The position numbers were made by a program, and so were the translations under genes. From the NCBI GenBank assembly GCA_027357125.1, contig DAHVVW010000001.1, forward strand, positions 1 to 24,778: 24,778 bases of DNA. The letters are read 5' to 3'. Position 1 is the stretch's first letter, and every line of letters begins with the position of its first letter. The stretch is from Clostridiales bacterium. Lineage in GTDB: Bacteria > Bacillota > Desulfitobacteriia > Desulfitobacteriales > Desulfitobacteriaceae. Under the pieces are notes generated by a model. That model was not told the origin of the DNA and did not search any database. It was given only the letters and a program-made list of their open reading frames with translations. Of this stretch, positions 1 through 6,116 are shown piece after piece.

Positions 1-65
1 AACAGGCCTCCCTCGTACACGCCTAAGACAATGTTGGTATTGCCGACATCGAATACTAAAATCAT
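1..65 (-). CDS. coaX: Type III pantothenate kinase, N-terminal fragment (window edge)
   Basis: Only the first 21 codons are inside the window. They read MILVFDVGNTNIVLGVYEGG, the N-terminal nucleotide-binding motif (DxGNTNxxxG) typical of CoaX, which phosphorylates pantothenate in the first step of coenzyme A synthesis. The ATG at 65-63 has a good Shine-Dalgarno sequence (AGGAG, about 7 nt upstream). The gene is cut off by the window edge, not broken. It follows glyS after a 325-bp gap, so it may be transcribed separately. Identification rests on the short motif alone, but that motif is very characteristic. Confidence 0.85.
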   Translation of the reverse strand, partial: MILVFDVGNTNIVLGVYEGGL

Positions 66-113
66 GGCAGTTCTCCTCGCTATCCTGATAACCTTCCGGC
101 GAGCTACCTTGCC

Positions 114-239
114 CGAGACAGTTCACTGGACTGTCTCGCACCACGCGCCAGAGCTGTTCGCTTGTTGATTCAGCTACAGCGCCAAACCTCAGGGTAATAC
201 CTGTAGTTAACCAGTGGCGCTGCTTAACGCTGAATCAAC
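114..239. other. Nested palindromes in the glyS-coaX gap
   Basis: The 325-bp gap between glyS and coaX holds no credible gene. It contains two strong dyads. The first is an 11-bp perfect inverted repeat (GTTGATTCAGC at 164-174, GCTGAATCAAC at 229-239). It encloses a second perfect 8-bp pair (CAGCGCCA at 177-184, TGGCGCTG at 215-222) and a small CAGG/CCTG hairpin. The second is a perfect 9-bp stem with a 7-nt loop (CGAGACAGT at 114-122, ACTGTCTCG at 130-138). No U-run follows either on the minus strand, so neither is a standard terminator. I do not recognise a known riboswitch class. It could be a structured leader of coaX, a small RNA, or a decayed palindromic repeat element. Confidence 0.6.
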
Positions 240-310
240 TGCGCTCTCAACGCTCTTCTGCTCGGACGGTTCGCTAAGTAATTGCCCCTTGCCTGTTTTT
301 TCGGGGTAGT

Positions 311-383
311 AGTCAGAATACCACGAGATCCTGTCTCCTGAGTACTGACTCCTGGCTCCTGTCTCCTGAATCCTGAGTACTTA
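311..383. repeat. Heptamer repeat element A, after glyS
   Basis: Eight consecutive 7-bp units run in register from 328 to 383: ATCCTGT, CTCCTGA, GTACTGA, CTCCTGG, CTCCTGT, CTCCTGA, ATCCTGA, GTACTTA. A short opposite-orientation arm (AGTCAGAATAC) precedes them from 311. The array ends 7 nt before the glyS stop codon on the plus strand, so it lies just 3' of glyS in the transcript. It belongs to the same family as the elements after deoC and rsmE in this window. Confidence 0.8.
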
Positions 384-390
384 TCGTGCC

Positions 391-2469
391 CTATACGCTA
401 AGCAAACTAAGATCCCCCAGGCAGCCTAGCATTTCCACACACCGCCCGAGCAGAGCCAAACGCGCTTCTCTTAGTTTCTCATCTTCCACCATAATCATCA
501 CTGCCTGGAAAAGGGCCTCGATCAGAGGGACCAGCTCAGCGGCCACTTTATACGCTTGTTCATATTCACGGGCGTCAAGCAAATTGTCAAAGCGCTCCCG
601 GCGCAGCAGCATCTCTTCCGCCAGCTTGAGTTCGGCCGGGTCCTGCAGCGCCCTCTCATCAAAGGCTTTAAGCTCTGCTTTTTTGCTAAGATTATAGCAG
701 CGCACATAAGCTTGGACGTACTCCGCCAAAGCAGGATCTTCCCTCTTGGCGTGCAAAACCAGGGCTTTCTGGGCACTGCGGTAGAGCTTGTCACTTCCCT
801 GGGCCAAAGCAGCGTCAACCGTATCATAGCGCAGACCCTGATCCTGAAGGGCAAAACGCAGGCGCTGCTGGAAAAAGTCCTGGAGGGCAGGCAAAATCTC
901 GTTGAGGGACAGAAGGGCAATACCCTGAGCAGCTAAGTGGCGGTGAGCCTCGCTTATTAAGTCTTCAAGGGAGAGATCCCACTCTGCCTTAAGCAGAATG
1001 CCGACTATCCCCTGGGCCTGACGCCTTAAAGCATAGGGATCCTGCGAACCGGTAGGCTGGATTCCGATCCCGAAAGCGCCGATAATGGCATCCAGTTTAT
1101 CCGCCAGACTCACAATCCGGCCTGGGAGTGACTCTGGCAGGGCATCCCCAGCGAAACGGGGCTGGTAATGCTCCACGATCCCTTGGCACACTTCCAGGCT
1201 TTCCTTGCTGGCCTGGGCGTATTCCGCTCCCATAATCCCTTGCAGTTCCGGAAAATCGTAGACCATGAGTGTAGCCAGATCGGCCTTGGCCAGGAAAGCA
1301 GTGCGGTCAATCAGCTCCTGTTTTTCCGTGCCCAAACCCAAGCTCCTGGCGATAAACCCGGAGAGGGAGCGCAGGCGCTCAACCCGGGCTCTGACCGTGC
1401 CCAGTTTTTCATGATAAACGATTTTCTCCAGCTTCTGCACAAAGTCTGCGAACGGGACTTTTGAGTCTTCACGGTAATAAAAAGCAGCATCTTCGAGGCG
1501 GGCTTTTAAGACTTTCTCATTCCCAGCTTTCACTTTCTCTAAGGCAGTATCATTCCCGTTGCGCACGGTTATAAAGTACGGAAGGAGCTTCCCTTCCCGG
1601 GAACGCACCGGGAAATAGCGCTGGTGTTCGCGCATCGGGGTGGTAATTACCGCTTGCGGCAATTCCATGTAACGCGCCGGAACTTCTCCGAGCAAGGCCG
1701 TCGGATATTCCACTAAATGAGTGACCTCCCCTAGAAGTTCCTCATCCTCTGGCACAACTCCCCCTGCTTTCTCAGCCAGAGCCTGAATCTGATGCCAGAC
1801 GTTACTCTTTCTCTCTTCAGGGTCTGCTATAACATACGCCTGCCGCAATTTATCCTTATACTCAGCCGGGTTTTCTAACACAACAGCTTCCTCAGCCAGG
1901 GTACGGTGCCCCTGAGAGACCCGTCCCGCTTTAAGTTCTACAAACTCGAATTCCACCACATCCTCGCCATACAGGGCCACCAACCAGCGAATTGGGCGGG
2001 CAAAGCGAAAATCCAGATCGCCCCAGCGCATCGGTTTCGGAAAATGAAGAGAAGTGATCAAGTCACGGCACAATCCCGGGAGCAAAGATTTGCTCTCTTG
2101 GCCGCTCTCAGATTTCTTGGCAAAGATATAAGGAACTCCGTTTACTTCCTGCCTAAAAAGAGCCTCCACCTTCACCCCTTGGGAACGGGCAAAGCCTTCG
2201 GCCGCTTTGGTCGGCTTCCCGTCGGCAGAATAAGCAGCCTTCACTGCAGGACCTTTCACTTCCGTGTTAAGGTCTGTTTGCCTGGAGGCTAATTCTTGTA
2301 TGAGCACTGCCAAGCGCCTTGGGGTCGCGTAAATTTCCACTCCACTAAAACCCAGACGCATTTCTTCCAGCTTTCTGCGCGTCTGTTCTTCCAGTTGAGC
2401 CACAGCCCCCGGAATGAACTTGGCCGGAATTTCTTCCATTCCGATTTCCAAAAGAAAGTCCTTACCCAT
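391..2469 (-). CDS. glyS: Glycine--tRNA ligase, beta subunit
   Basis: This is the 692-residue beta subunit of the bacterial (alpha2-beta2) glycyl-tRNA synthetase, which charges tRNA-Gly together with GlyQ; the beta chain carries much of the tRNA recognition. The N-terminus MGKDFLLEIGMEEIPAKF is the family signature, and the length matches the usual ~690 residues. An upstream in-frame extension to 2550 exists but overlaps glyQ. The ATG at 2469 is preferred because it has an AAGGAGG Shine-Dalgarno about 9 nt upstream and lies one base after the glyQ stop, giving translational coupling. It is the second gene of the T-box-controlled glyQS operon. A heptamer repeat element begins right after its stop codon. 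Confidence 0.97.
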   Translation of the reverse strand: MGKDFLLEIGMEEIPAKFIPGAVAQLEEQTRRKLEEMRLGFSGVEIYATPRRLAVLIQELASRQTDLNTEVKGPAVKAAYSADGKPTKAAEGFARSQGVKVEALFRQEVNGVPYIFAKKSESGQESKSLLPGLCRDLITSLHFPKPMRWGDLDFRFARPIRWLVALYGEDVVEFEFVELKAGRVSQGHRTLAEEAVVLENPAEYKDKLRQAYVIADPEERKSNVWHQIQALAEKAGGVVPEDEELLGEVTHLVEYPTALLGEVPARYMELPQAVITTPMREHQRYFPVRSREGKLLPYFITVRNGNDTALEKVKAGNEKVLKARLEDAAFYYREDSKVPFADFVQKLEKIVYHEKLGTVRARVERLRSLSGFIARSLGLGTEKQELIDRTAFLAKADLATLMVYDFPELQGIMGAEYAQASKESLEVCQGIVEHYQPRFAGDALPESLPGRIVSLADKLDAIIGAFGIGIQPTGSQDPYALRRQAQGIVGILLKAEWDLSLEDLISEAHRHLAAQGIALLSLNEILPALQDFFQQRLRFALQDQGLRYDTVDAALAQGSDKLYRSAQKALVLHAKREDPALAEYVQAYVRCYNLSKKAELKAFDERALQDPAELKLAEEMLLRRERFDNLLDAREYEQAYKVAAELVPLIEALFQAVMIMVEDEKLREARLALLGRCVEMLGCLGDLSLLSV

Positions 2470-2470
2470 C

Positions 2471-3361
2471 TCAACCCACCTCCTTCGCACTTTTACCCTT
2501 GAGCAAGGGGAAACCGAGTTTTTCCCGCTGCTCGACATATGCTTGGGCACAGAGACGGGCCAAAGCCCTAACCCGAGCGATATAGGAAGTGCGTTCAGTC
2601 ACGCTGATCGCCCCTCTTGCTTCCAGCAGGTTAAAGGTGTGGGAACACTTTAAGACATAATCATAGGCGGGTACAACTAAGCCCTTTTCCACTGTGCGCT
2701 TCGCTTCGCGCTCGTACATCTCGAACCAGGTCTGGAGCGCTTCGATGTCAGCAGCCTCGAAATTATAGTGGGAGTAGTCGATTTCATTTTGCAGGTAAAT
2801 ATCCCCGTAAGTAATATCTCCTACCCACTCGATATCATAGACGCTGTCCTTGTTCTGAATAAACATGGCGAGTCTTTCGAGTCCATAAGTTATTTCCGCA
2901 CTTACCGGCTGGCAGTCAATCCCACCGCATTGCTGAAAATAAGTGAACTGGGTCACTTCCATGCCGTCAAGCCAAACTTCCCAGCCCAGACCCCACGCGC
3001 CCAGGGTCGGGGATTCCCAGTTGTCTTCGACAAAACGAATGTCATGCTCTTTGGGATTAATCCCGAGGCGCTCCAAGCTTTGCAGGTAAAGCTCCTGCAC
3101 ATTGGCCGGGGAAGGCTTGAGAATCACTTGGTACTGGAAATAATGCTGCAGACGATTGGGGTTTTCCCCATAGCGCCCGTCCGTCGGACGCCGTGAGGGT
3201 TCCACGTAGGCAACATTCCACGGTTCCGGCCCCAGAGCCCTCAGAAAAGTCGCCGGGTTCATGGTGCCTGCTCCTTTTTCCACATCATAAGGCTGGGTGA
3301 TAATACACCCTTGTTCTCCCCAAAATTGATTGAGAAATAAGATCATATCCTGAAATTTCAT
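2471..3361 (-). CDS. glyQ: Glycine--tRNA ligase, alpha subunit
   Basis: The 296-residue catalytic alpha subunit of the two-chain glycyl-tRNA synthetase activates glycine with ATP and transfers it to tRNA-Gly. The start [14 protein letters not shown] and the later [16 protein letters not shown] block are hallmarks of GlyQ, and the length is typical. The ATG at 3361 has AAGGAGG 6 nt upstream. It is the first gene of the operon and its stop is one base before glyS. Upstream lie a glycine T-box with terminator and a near-consensus SigA-type promoter, so expression should rise when uncharged tRNA-Gly accumulates. A heptamer tandem array sits in the leader between the T-box terminator and the ribosome binding site. 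Confidence 0.97.
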   Translation of the reverse strand: MKFQDMILFLNQFWGEQGCIITQPYDVEKGAGTMNPATFLRALGPEPWNVAYVEPSRRPTDGRYGENPNRLQHYFQYQVILKPSPANVQELYLQSLERLGINPKEHDIRFVEDNWESPTLGAWGLGWEVWLDGMEVTQFTYFQQCGGIDCQPVSAEITYGLERLAMFIQNKDSVYDIEWVGDITYGDIYLQNEIDYSHYNFEAADIEALQTWFEMYEREAKRTVEKGLVVPAYDYVLKCSHTFNLLEARGAISVTERTSYIARVRALARLCAQAYVEQREKLGFPLLKGKSAKEVG

Positions 3362-3376
3362 ATCCTGCCTCCTTTT

Positions 3377-3453
3377 TCGATATTCGATATTCGATATTCG
3401 TGGTTCGTGGTTCGTGGTTCGTGGTTCGGTGGTAGATGGTCGTGGTTATGGTT
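3377..3453. repeat. In-register heptamer array in glyQ leader
   Basis: Three copies of TCGATAT (3377, 3384, 3391) are followed without any phase change by four copies of TCGTGGT (3398, 3405, 3412, 3419). Diverged units TCGGTGG and TAGATGG come next, then another exact TCGTGGT at 3440. The units share the form TCGNNNT. The array is transcribed as part of the glyQS leader whenever the T-box reads through, and ends a few bases before the glyQ Shine-Dalgarno. Confidence 0.85.
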
Positions 3454-3463
3454 ATGGTGGAAC

Positions 3464-3508
3464 TAAAAAACTCTCACCCCCGCAGCTTCCGCTGCAGGGA
3501 CGAGAGTT
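3464..3508 (-). terminator. T-box intrinsic terminator
   Basis: Reading the minus strand, an AACTCTC...GAGAGTT stem with inner CCC/GGG and GCAGC/GCTGC pairs and a GGAA loop is followed by a run of six T. Its 5' arm lies directly after the T-box core, as expected for the mutually exclusive terminator/antiterminator pair. Confidence 0.93.
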
Positions 3509-3655
3509 ATTCCCGCGGTTCCACCCTGCTTGATCCTTTTGGATCCACCTTAATTAAACAGTGCTCCGAGGCCCCATACTTGCTGCTTCCGTCCGGCTTC
3601 CACCATTCCGGACTCGCTAAGGGAAGTTTGGGCAAGCTTATTCTCATCATCGCAC
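3465..3655 (-). promoter_or_regulatory. Glycine T-box leader of glyQS
   Basis: The minus strand holds the T-box core AGGGTGGAACCGCGGGA (3527-3511), directly followed by a terminator stem. Within it, TGGA can pair with the UCCA end expected of tRNA-Gly. Stem I is visible from 3655 to 3561: a GTGC/GCAC base helix, a kink-turn-like GATGA/GGA motif, a GAG/CTC helix, and a CTTGC/GCAAG helix above an internal loop. That loop carries a run reading GGGGCC near 3576-3571, from which GGG or GGC can serve as the glycine specifier; I cannot fix the exact triplet by eye. It senses uncharged tRNA-Gly and controls transcription antitermination of glyQ-glyS. Confidence 0.95.
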
Positions 3656-3675
3656 AATAGGATATTTTTGTAAGT

Positions 3676-3704
3676 ATTATAAGCGAAAGAGCGACTTCTG
3701 TCAA
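3676..3704 (-). promoter_or_regulatory. SigA-type promoter of glyQS (P1)
   Basis: Exact consensus -35 TTGACA (3704-3699) and -10 TATAAT (3681-3676) are separated by 17 bp. Transcription would start near 3669, about 14 nt before the first T-box helix, which agrees with a leader RNA. Confidence 0.92.
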
Positions 3705-3708
3705 TCCA

Positions 3709-3724
3709 TCGAACTTCAGTTCGA
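3709..3724. promoter_or_regulatory. Palindrome TCGAACT-TC-AGTTCGA between P1 and P2
   Basis: A perfect 7-bp inverted repeat with a 2-bp centre lies 4 bp upstream of the P1 -35 and just downstream of the P2 start. The core has the GAAC-N4-GTTC form of the Gram-positive LexA (SOS) box, but its central four bases do not follow the usual purine/pyrimidine preference. It could instead be an RNA hairpin at the start of a P2 transcript. Confidence 0.45.
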
Positions 3725-3734
3725 ATAGTTTTGT

Positions 3735-3764
3735 ATGATAACCCACCAGACAAGAAAGTGTCAA
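3735..3764 (-). promoter_or_regulatory. Possible second promoter upstream of glyQS (P2)
   Basis: A second TTGACA (3764-3759) lies 18 bp from TATCAT (3740-3735), just downstream of the spo0E-like stop codon. It fits the SigA pattern but with one -10 mismatch and a longer spacer. It would add about 60 nt to the 5' end of the T-box RNA. It could also be chance. Confidence 0.45.
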
Positions 3765-3772
3765 GGGCATGT

Positions 3773-3949
3773 TTATGCATTTTCTCCGTTATTGAAAGCA
3801 CCCTCTTGTCCTCCACTCTTGCGGTAATATTCAACAATGTATTCATCCATTTTTTGGCTTATCTTAAGGAGCATTTCTTTACTTACGTTCATATTCCCTG
3901 CATTATTAAGAATAGCTCTGGCAATTTCCATCTTGTCTGTTGAATTCAT
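3773..3949 (-). CDS. Spo0E-like aspartyl-phosphate phosphatase
   Basis: This small protein of 58 residues carries the Spo0E family signature: a predicted helix followed by ISQKMDEYIVEYYRK, matching the conserved SQxLDxxIxxYxx pattern. Family members form a short helical hairpin that removes the phosphate from Spo0A~P and so delay sporulation; that this one acts on Spo0A is inference. The start at 3949 (MNSTDKM) is chosen over the longer reading from 3973 because GGAG lies 8 nt before it, while the upstream ATG has no Shine-Dalgarno. A good promoter (TTGCAA-17-TAAAAT) precedes it, overlapping the control region of a divergent XRE regulator. Its stop is close to the glyQS promoters and no terminator is seen between them. 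Confidence 0.75.
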   Translation of the reverse strand: MNSTDKMEIARAILNNAGNMNVSKEMLLKISQKMDEYIVEYYRKSGGQEGAFNNGENA

Positions 3950-3991
3950 CTGTTTCACTCCGCGCGCACTCATAAGATAACTACAGGTATT

Positions 3992-4020
3992 ATTTTACAA
4001 CAAACATTTGCTGGTTGCAA
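3992..4020 (-). promoter_or_regulatory. Promoter of the spo0E-like gene
   Basis: TTGCAA (4020-4015) and TAAAAT (3997-3992) are spaced 17 bp apart on the minus strand. The -35 hexamer is itself palindromic and recurs at 4039-4044, giving an imperfect dyad (TTGCAAATA...ATATTGCAA) in the shared divergent region. This would be a sensible site for the neighbouring XRE protein. The plus-strand promoter for that gene is less clear. Confidence 0.6.
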
Positions 4021-4095
4021 ATAATAAATATATGCATATTGCAACTTCAGATGCCCTATGAAGTCAGCTAAAGTATCTCAGTAAGGGGTGATGAA

Positions 4096-4524
4096 GTGGA
4101 AAAAAATACCGGAATAGATAATAAGACTGTCGGGCAAAGAATACGACAAGAAAGAGATAAACTTAAACTTTCGCGGGAAGAGTTTGCAGAAATGATAGGG
4201 CTTTCGGATTACTATGTCGGACAGCTCGAACGAGGAGAGCGGCAAATGAGCCTCCCCGTTTTGGTTAAAGTCACCCATTGCTTACACCTATCTTTAGATT
4301 ACCTTGTTTTTGGGAAAAATCATGACAGTCCGTATTATCTGAATGATACCCTTAATCCTTACGCATCCAATATCACCGATCTCACTGAGTCCTCTGCTGC
4401 CACTCATGCCTTTGACAGCTACCAAGAAACAAGAATGGATGTATACGAATTAATTAACAAGTGCTCGCCGAAAGAATTGGATTTGGTCAAAAAACTCATT
4501 ATAACGATTCTTCCGTATATGTAA
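4096..4524 (+). CDS. XRE-family HTH transcriptional regulator
   Basis: A protein of 142 residues with an N-terminal Cro/C1-type helix-turn-helix (about residues 12-70: VGQRIRQERDKLKLSREEF, then EMIGLSDYYVGQLERGER and a third-helix region ending in LDYLVFG). The C-terminal half, about 70 residues, is probably helical near its end and has no domain I recognise. The GTG start at 4096 follows an AAGGGGTG ribosome binding site; the ATG at 4091 is out of frame and stops quickly. It is the only plus-strand gene here and is divergent from the spo0E-like gene with shared control DNA, so repression of that gene and of itself is likely but unproven. A strong hairpin follows the stop codon. Confidence 0.85.
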   Translation: MEKNTGIDNKTVGQRIRQERDKLKLSREEFAEMIGLSDYYVGQLERGERQMSLPVLVKVTHCLHLSLDYLVFGKNHDSPYYLNDTLNPYASNITDLTESSAATHAFDSYQETRMDVYELINKCSPKELDLVKKLIITILPYM

Positions 4525-4574
4525 GCTTGCGATATGTCGTTGAAAAATGCGACCTTCAATGATGAGGTTGTAGA

Positions 4575-4614
4575 AAGAAACCTTGATTGAGTAATACTCG
4601 AATCAAGGTTTCTT
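4575..4614. terminator. Bidirectional terminator between XRE gene and DUF4342 gene
   Basis: A perfect 14-bp inverted repeat (arms 4575-4588 and 4601-4614, AAGAAACCTTGATT and its complement) has a 12-nt loop that can pair further. It is flanked by T-rich sequence on both sides, so it can end transcription of both converging genes. Confidence 0.8.
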
Positions 4615-4626
4615 ATTATTAAAGGA

Positions 4627-5112
4627 TTAAATCCCGATTTGCTCAGGATCAGGGTCGTCTCTGTCTTCGAAGATAATCACAGTATCCGTAACTTCTCCTG
4701 GCTCCGCTACCGGGGTCTTGTCCACTTCTAATTCATAATGGGCAAGCGCTGCTCCGGCCGCACCGAGCAGACCCAATAGCCTGAGCCCTGGCCGCCGCCA
4801 GAAAGTATAGGCTAAAGCCGCTCCCAAAGGGGCAGAAACACTTAATAAGGTCTTGTCCCGGCGTTTAAGATTCACCTTAGTCTGATTCAGAACTTCTATT
4901 TTGTCTTTCAAATCTCCCCAGACTTCCCGGCCACGATTTTTCCATCCTCCGGTCGCGGATTGCTGCTCGTGTTCGAGACCAGCCAACGCCTTAATAACAT
5001 CCCCCCCGGCGGCTTTAAGGGCTCTGTCGGCTTCATCATAGCCTACCCCCATGCGCTCACGGAGAATATCGATTTTTTCAAGTTCACTCCACATTTCTTC
5101 ATTCATCTGCAC
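4627..5112 (-). CDS. UBA-like plus DUF4342-type protein, function unknown
   Basis: The N-terminus (about residues 10-47: LEKIDILRERMGVGYDEADR followed by ALKAAGGDVIKALAGLE) is a UBA/TS-N-like helical bundle, similar to that in EF-Ts and NAC. After a charged linker comes a segment (about 78-127) with KVNLKRRDKTLLSVSAPLGA and a short hydrophobic stretch, resembling the DUF4342 family. The C-terminus is acidic (EDRDDPDPEQ). The hydrophobic stretch may be membrane-associated. It starts one base after the recO stop with GTG at 5112; an ATG at 5106 is also possible, with GGG 10 nt upstream. It is probably co-transcribed with recO and ends at a bidirectional terminator. Domain naming is from memory of the family layout; no role is known. 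Confidence 0.7.
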   Translation of the reverse strand: MQMNEEMWSELEKIDILRERMGVGYDEADRALKAAGGDVIKALAGLEHEQQSATGGWKNRGREVWGDLKDKIEVLNQTKVNLKRRDKTLLSVSAPLGAALAYTFWRRPGLRLLGLLGAAGAALAHYELEVDKTPVAEPGEVTDTVIIFEDRDDPDPEQIGI

Positions 5113-5113
5113 T

Positions 5114-5881
5114 TCACCCTTCCCGTTGATTGTTGGAGCTTTCTCCGCCTATTTCTTTCCCCATCCGCCACGAACGTAGACTTTTCTCGAATTTCTCCTC
5201 ACAGTATTGCTGTAGTGCTTCTCGCATTTCCTGCTCCATCCAGGCCGACCAGCGCAAGCGTTTAACTTTTTGCCACTCCGTGTGCTCTAGCTGGCGCATA
5301 AAAGCTACTGTCCCCAAGCTTAGTGGTTTTCCGTTGAAAAGCCCGCGACACTCACTACAAACAGTGCCGCCTGCTGTGGGGCTGAAAAGGGCTTTATCCC
5401 CTTTAATTACAGCTCCACATTCCGCACATTCCCCCAGACGCGGGGAATATCCGAGAATCCCAAGCAGGCGCAAGGAGAAAATACTTTGCACAAGAAAGGG
5501 GTTAACCTCTGCTAAAAGAAAGAAACAAGTCAAAGCCAAGGTGAACAATTGTGGCTGTGGCTCTTCCCTGACTGTAGCCACATCCAAGAGTTCAGCGATC
5601 GCTGTTGCGGCCAACGTCCTGTCCAAGTCATTCCACAGGTGCGGAAAGCTCTCCTTGGGGCTCGACTGGGTGACAGTGTCCAGCGTGCGCCCCTTGTGCA
5701 AGAGAAAGTCGGCATAGGTGAACAATTGTGCTCCTGCGCGCTGGCGGCTGGTCGGCTTACGTACCCCTTTGGCCACAGCGTGGAGCTTGCCGGACTCGCG
5801 GGCAAAGAGCGTGAGCAAGCGGTCAGACTCACCGTATTCACGGCTGCGGATAACCAAAGCGTCAGCATGATAAAGAGCCAC
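5114..5881 (-). CDS. recO: DNA repair protein RecO
   Basis: The 255-residue RecO works with RecR and RecF to load RecA on SSB-coated single strands and anneals complementary strands. The N-terminal OB fold begins ALYHADALVIRSREYGESDR. The C-terminal zinc site has C152/C155 and C175/C178 (CAEC...CSEC), all four present. Length is typical. The GTG start at 5881 has GAGGG about 9 nt upstream. It lies downstream of era and deoC, as often seen, but here is separated from deoC by a repeat element, so it may need its own promoter; I see no convincing one. The DUF4342-like gene begins one base after the stop. Confidence 0.95.
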   Translation of the reverse strand: MALYHADALVIRSREYGESDRLLTLFARESGKLHAVAKGVRKPTSRQRAGAQLFTYADFLLHKGRTLDTVTQSSPKESFPHLWNDLDRTLAATAIAELLDVATVREEPQPQLFTLALTCFFLLAEVNPFLVQSIFSLRLLGILGYSPRLGECAECGAVIKGDKALFSPTAGGTVCSECRGLFNGKPLSLGTVAFMRQLEHTEWQKVKRLRWSAWMEQEMREALQQYCEEKFEKSLRSWRMGKEIGGESSNNQREG

Positions 5882-5960
5882 TCGCTGCCACCCTCTCTCT
5901 ATTTTTCGTCCTCCCGCATCCCGCTATGCATGTACCGATAGTTATAGGGAAATAAATTGT

Positions 5961-6088
5961 AGAGTACTCAGGAGTCAGGAGTCAGGAGTCAGAAGGTTGT
6001 AGATTACTACAGCATGTTTTCATTCATCAGTGGTTGCCGTTTAGCGGCACGAAATTCTGAGTACTGACTACTGAATTCTGACTACCTG
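5961..6088. repeat. Heptamer repeat element B, between deoC and recO
   Basis: The left arm has TCAGGAG three times (5968, 5975, 5982), then TCAGAAG. The right arm has ATTCTGA, GTACTGA, CTACTGA, ATTCTGA from 6054 to 6081. The arms are in opposite orientation and partly complementary. They enclose a core of about 58 bp with two small dyads (GTAG-ATTA-CTAC, and TGCCG-TTTAG-CGGCA). The element begins just past the deoC stop on the minus strand, as for the elements after glyS and rsmE. Confidence 0.8.
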
Positions 6089-6116
6089 AATCGTAAAAAG
6101 TAATTTTTACGATTCA
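6087..6116 (-). terminator. Perfect hairpin spanning the deoC stop codon
   Basis: A 13-bp perfect stem (TGAATCGTAAAAA at 6087-6099 and its complement at 6104-6116) has a 4-nt loop. On the minus strand its 5' arm contains the last sense codons and the TAA stop of deoC. The 3' arm has five T but the sequence after the stem is GGTAGTC with no U-run, so it is an atypical terminator and could mainly protect the mRNA end. Confidence 0.5.

Noticed and set aside
3377..3453. CRISPR-like reading of the repeated units, here and at 311, 5961 and 16739
   Set aside because: Units are 7 bp with no spacers, and there are no cas genes in the window.
3550..3846. Open frame of 98 codons on the minus strand over the T-box
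   Set aside because: It runs through the promoter and Stem I of the T-box leader, has no homology I recognise, and the RNA structure explains the sequence.
3773..4524. Toxin-antitoxin reading of the XRE / small protein pair
   Set aside because: The genes are divergent, not an operon, and the small protein carries the Spo0E signature, not that of a toxin family.
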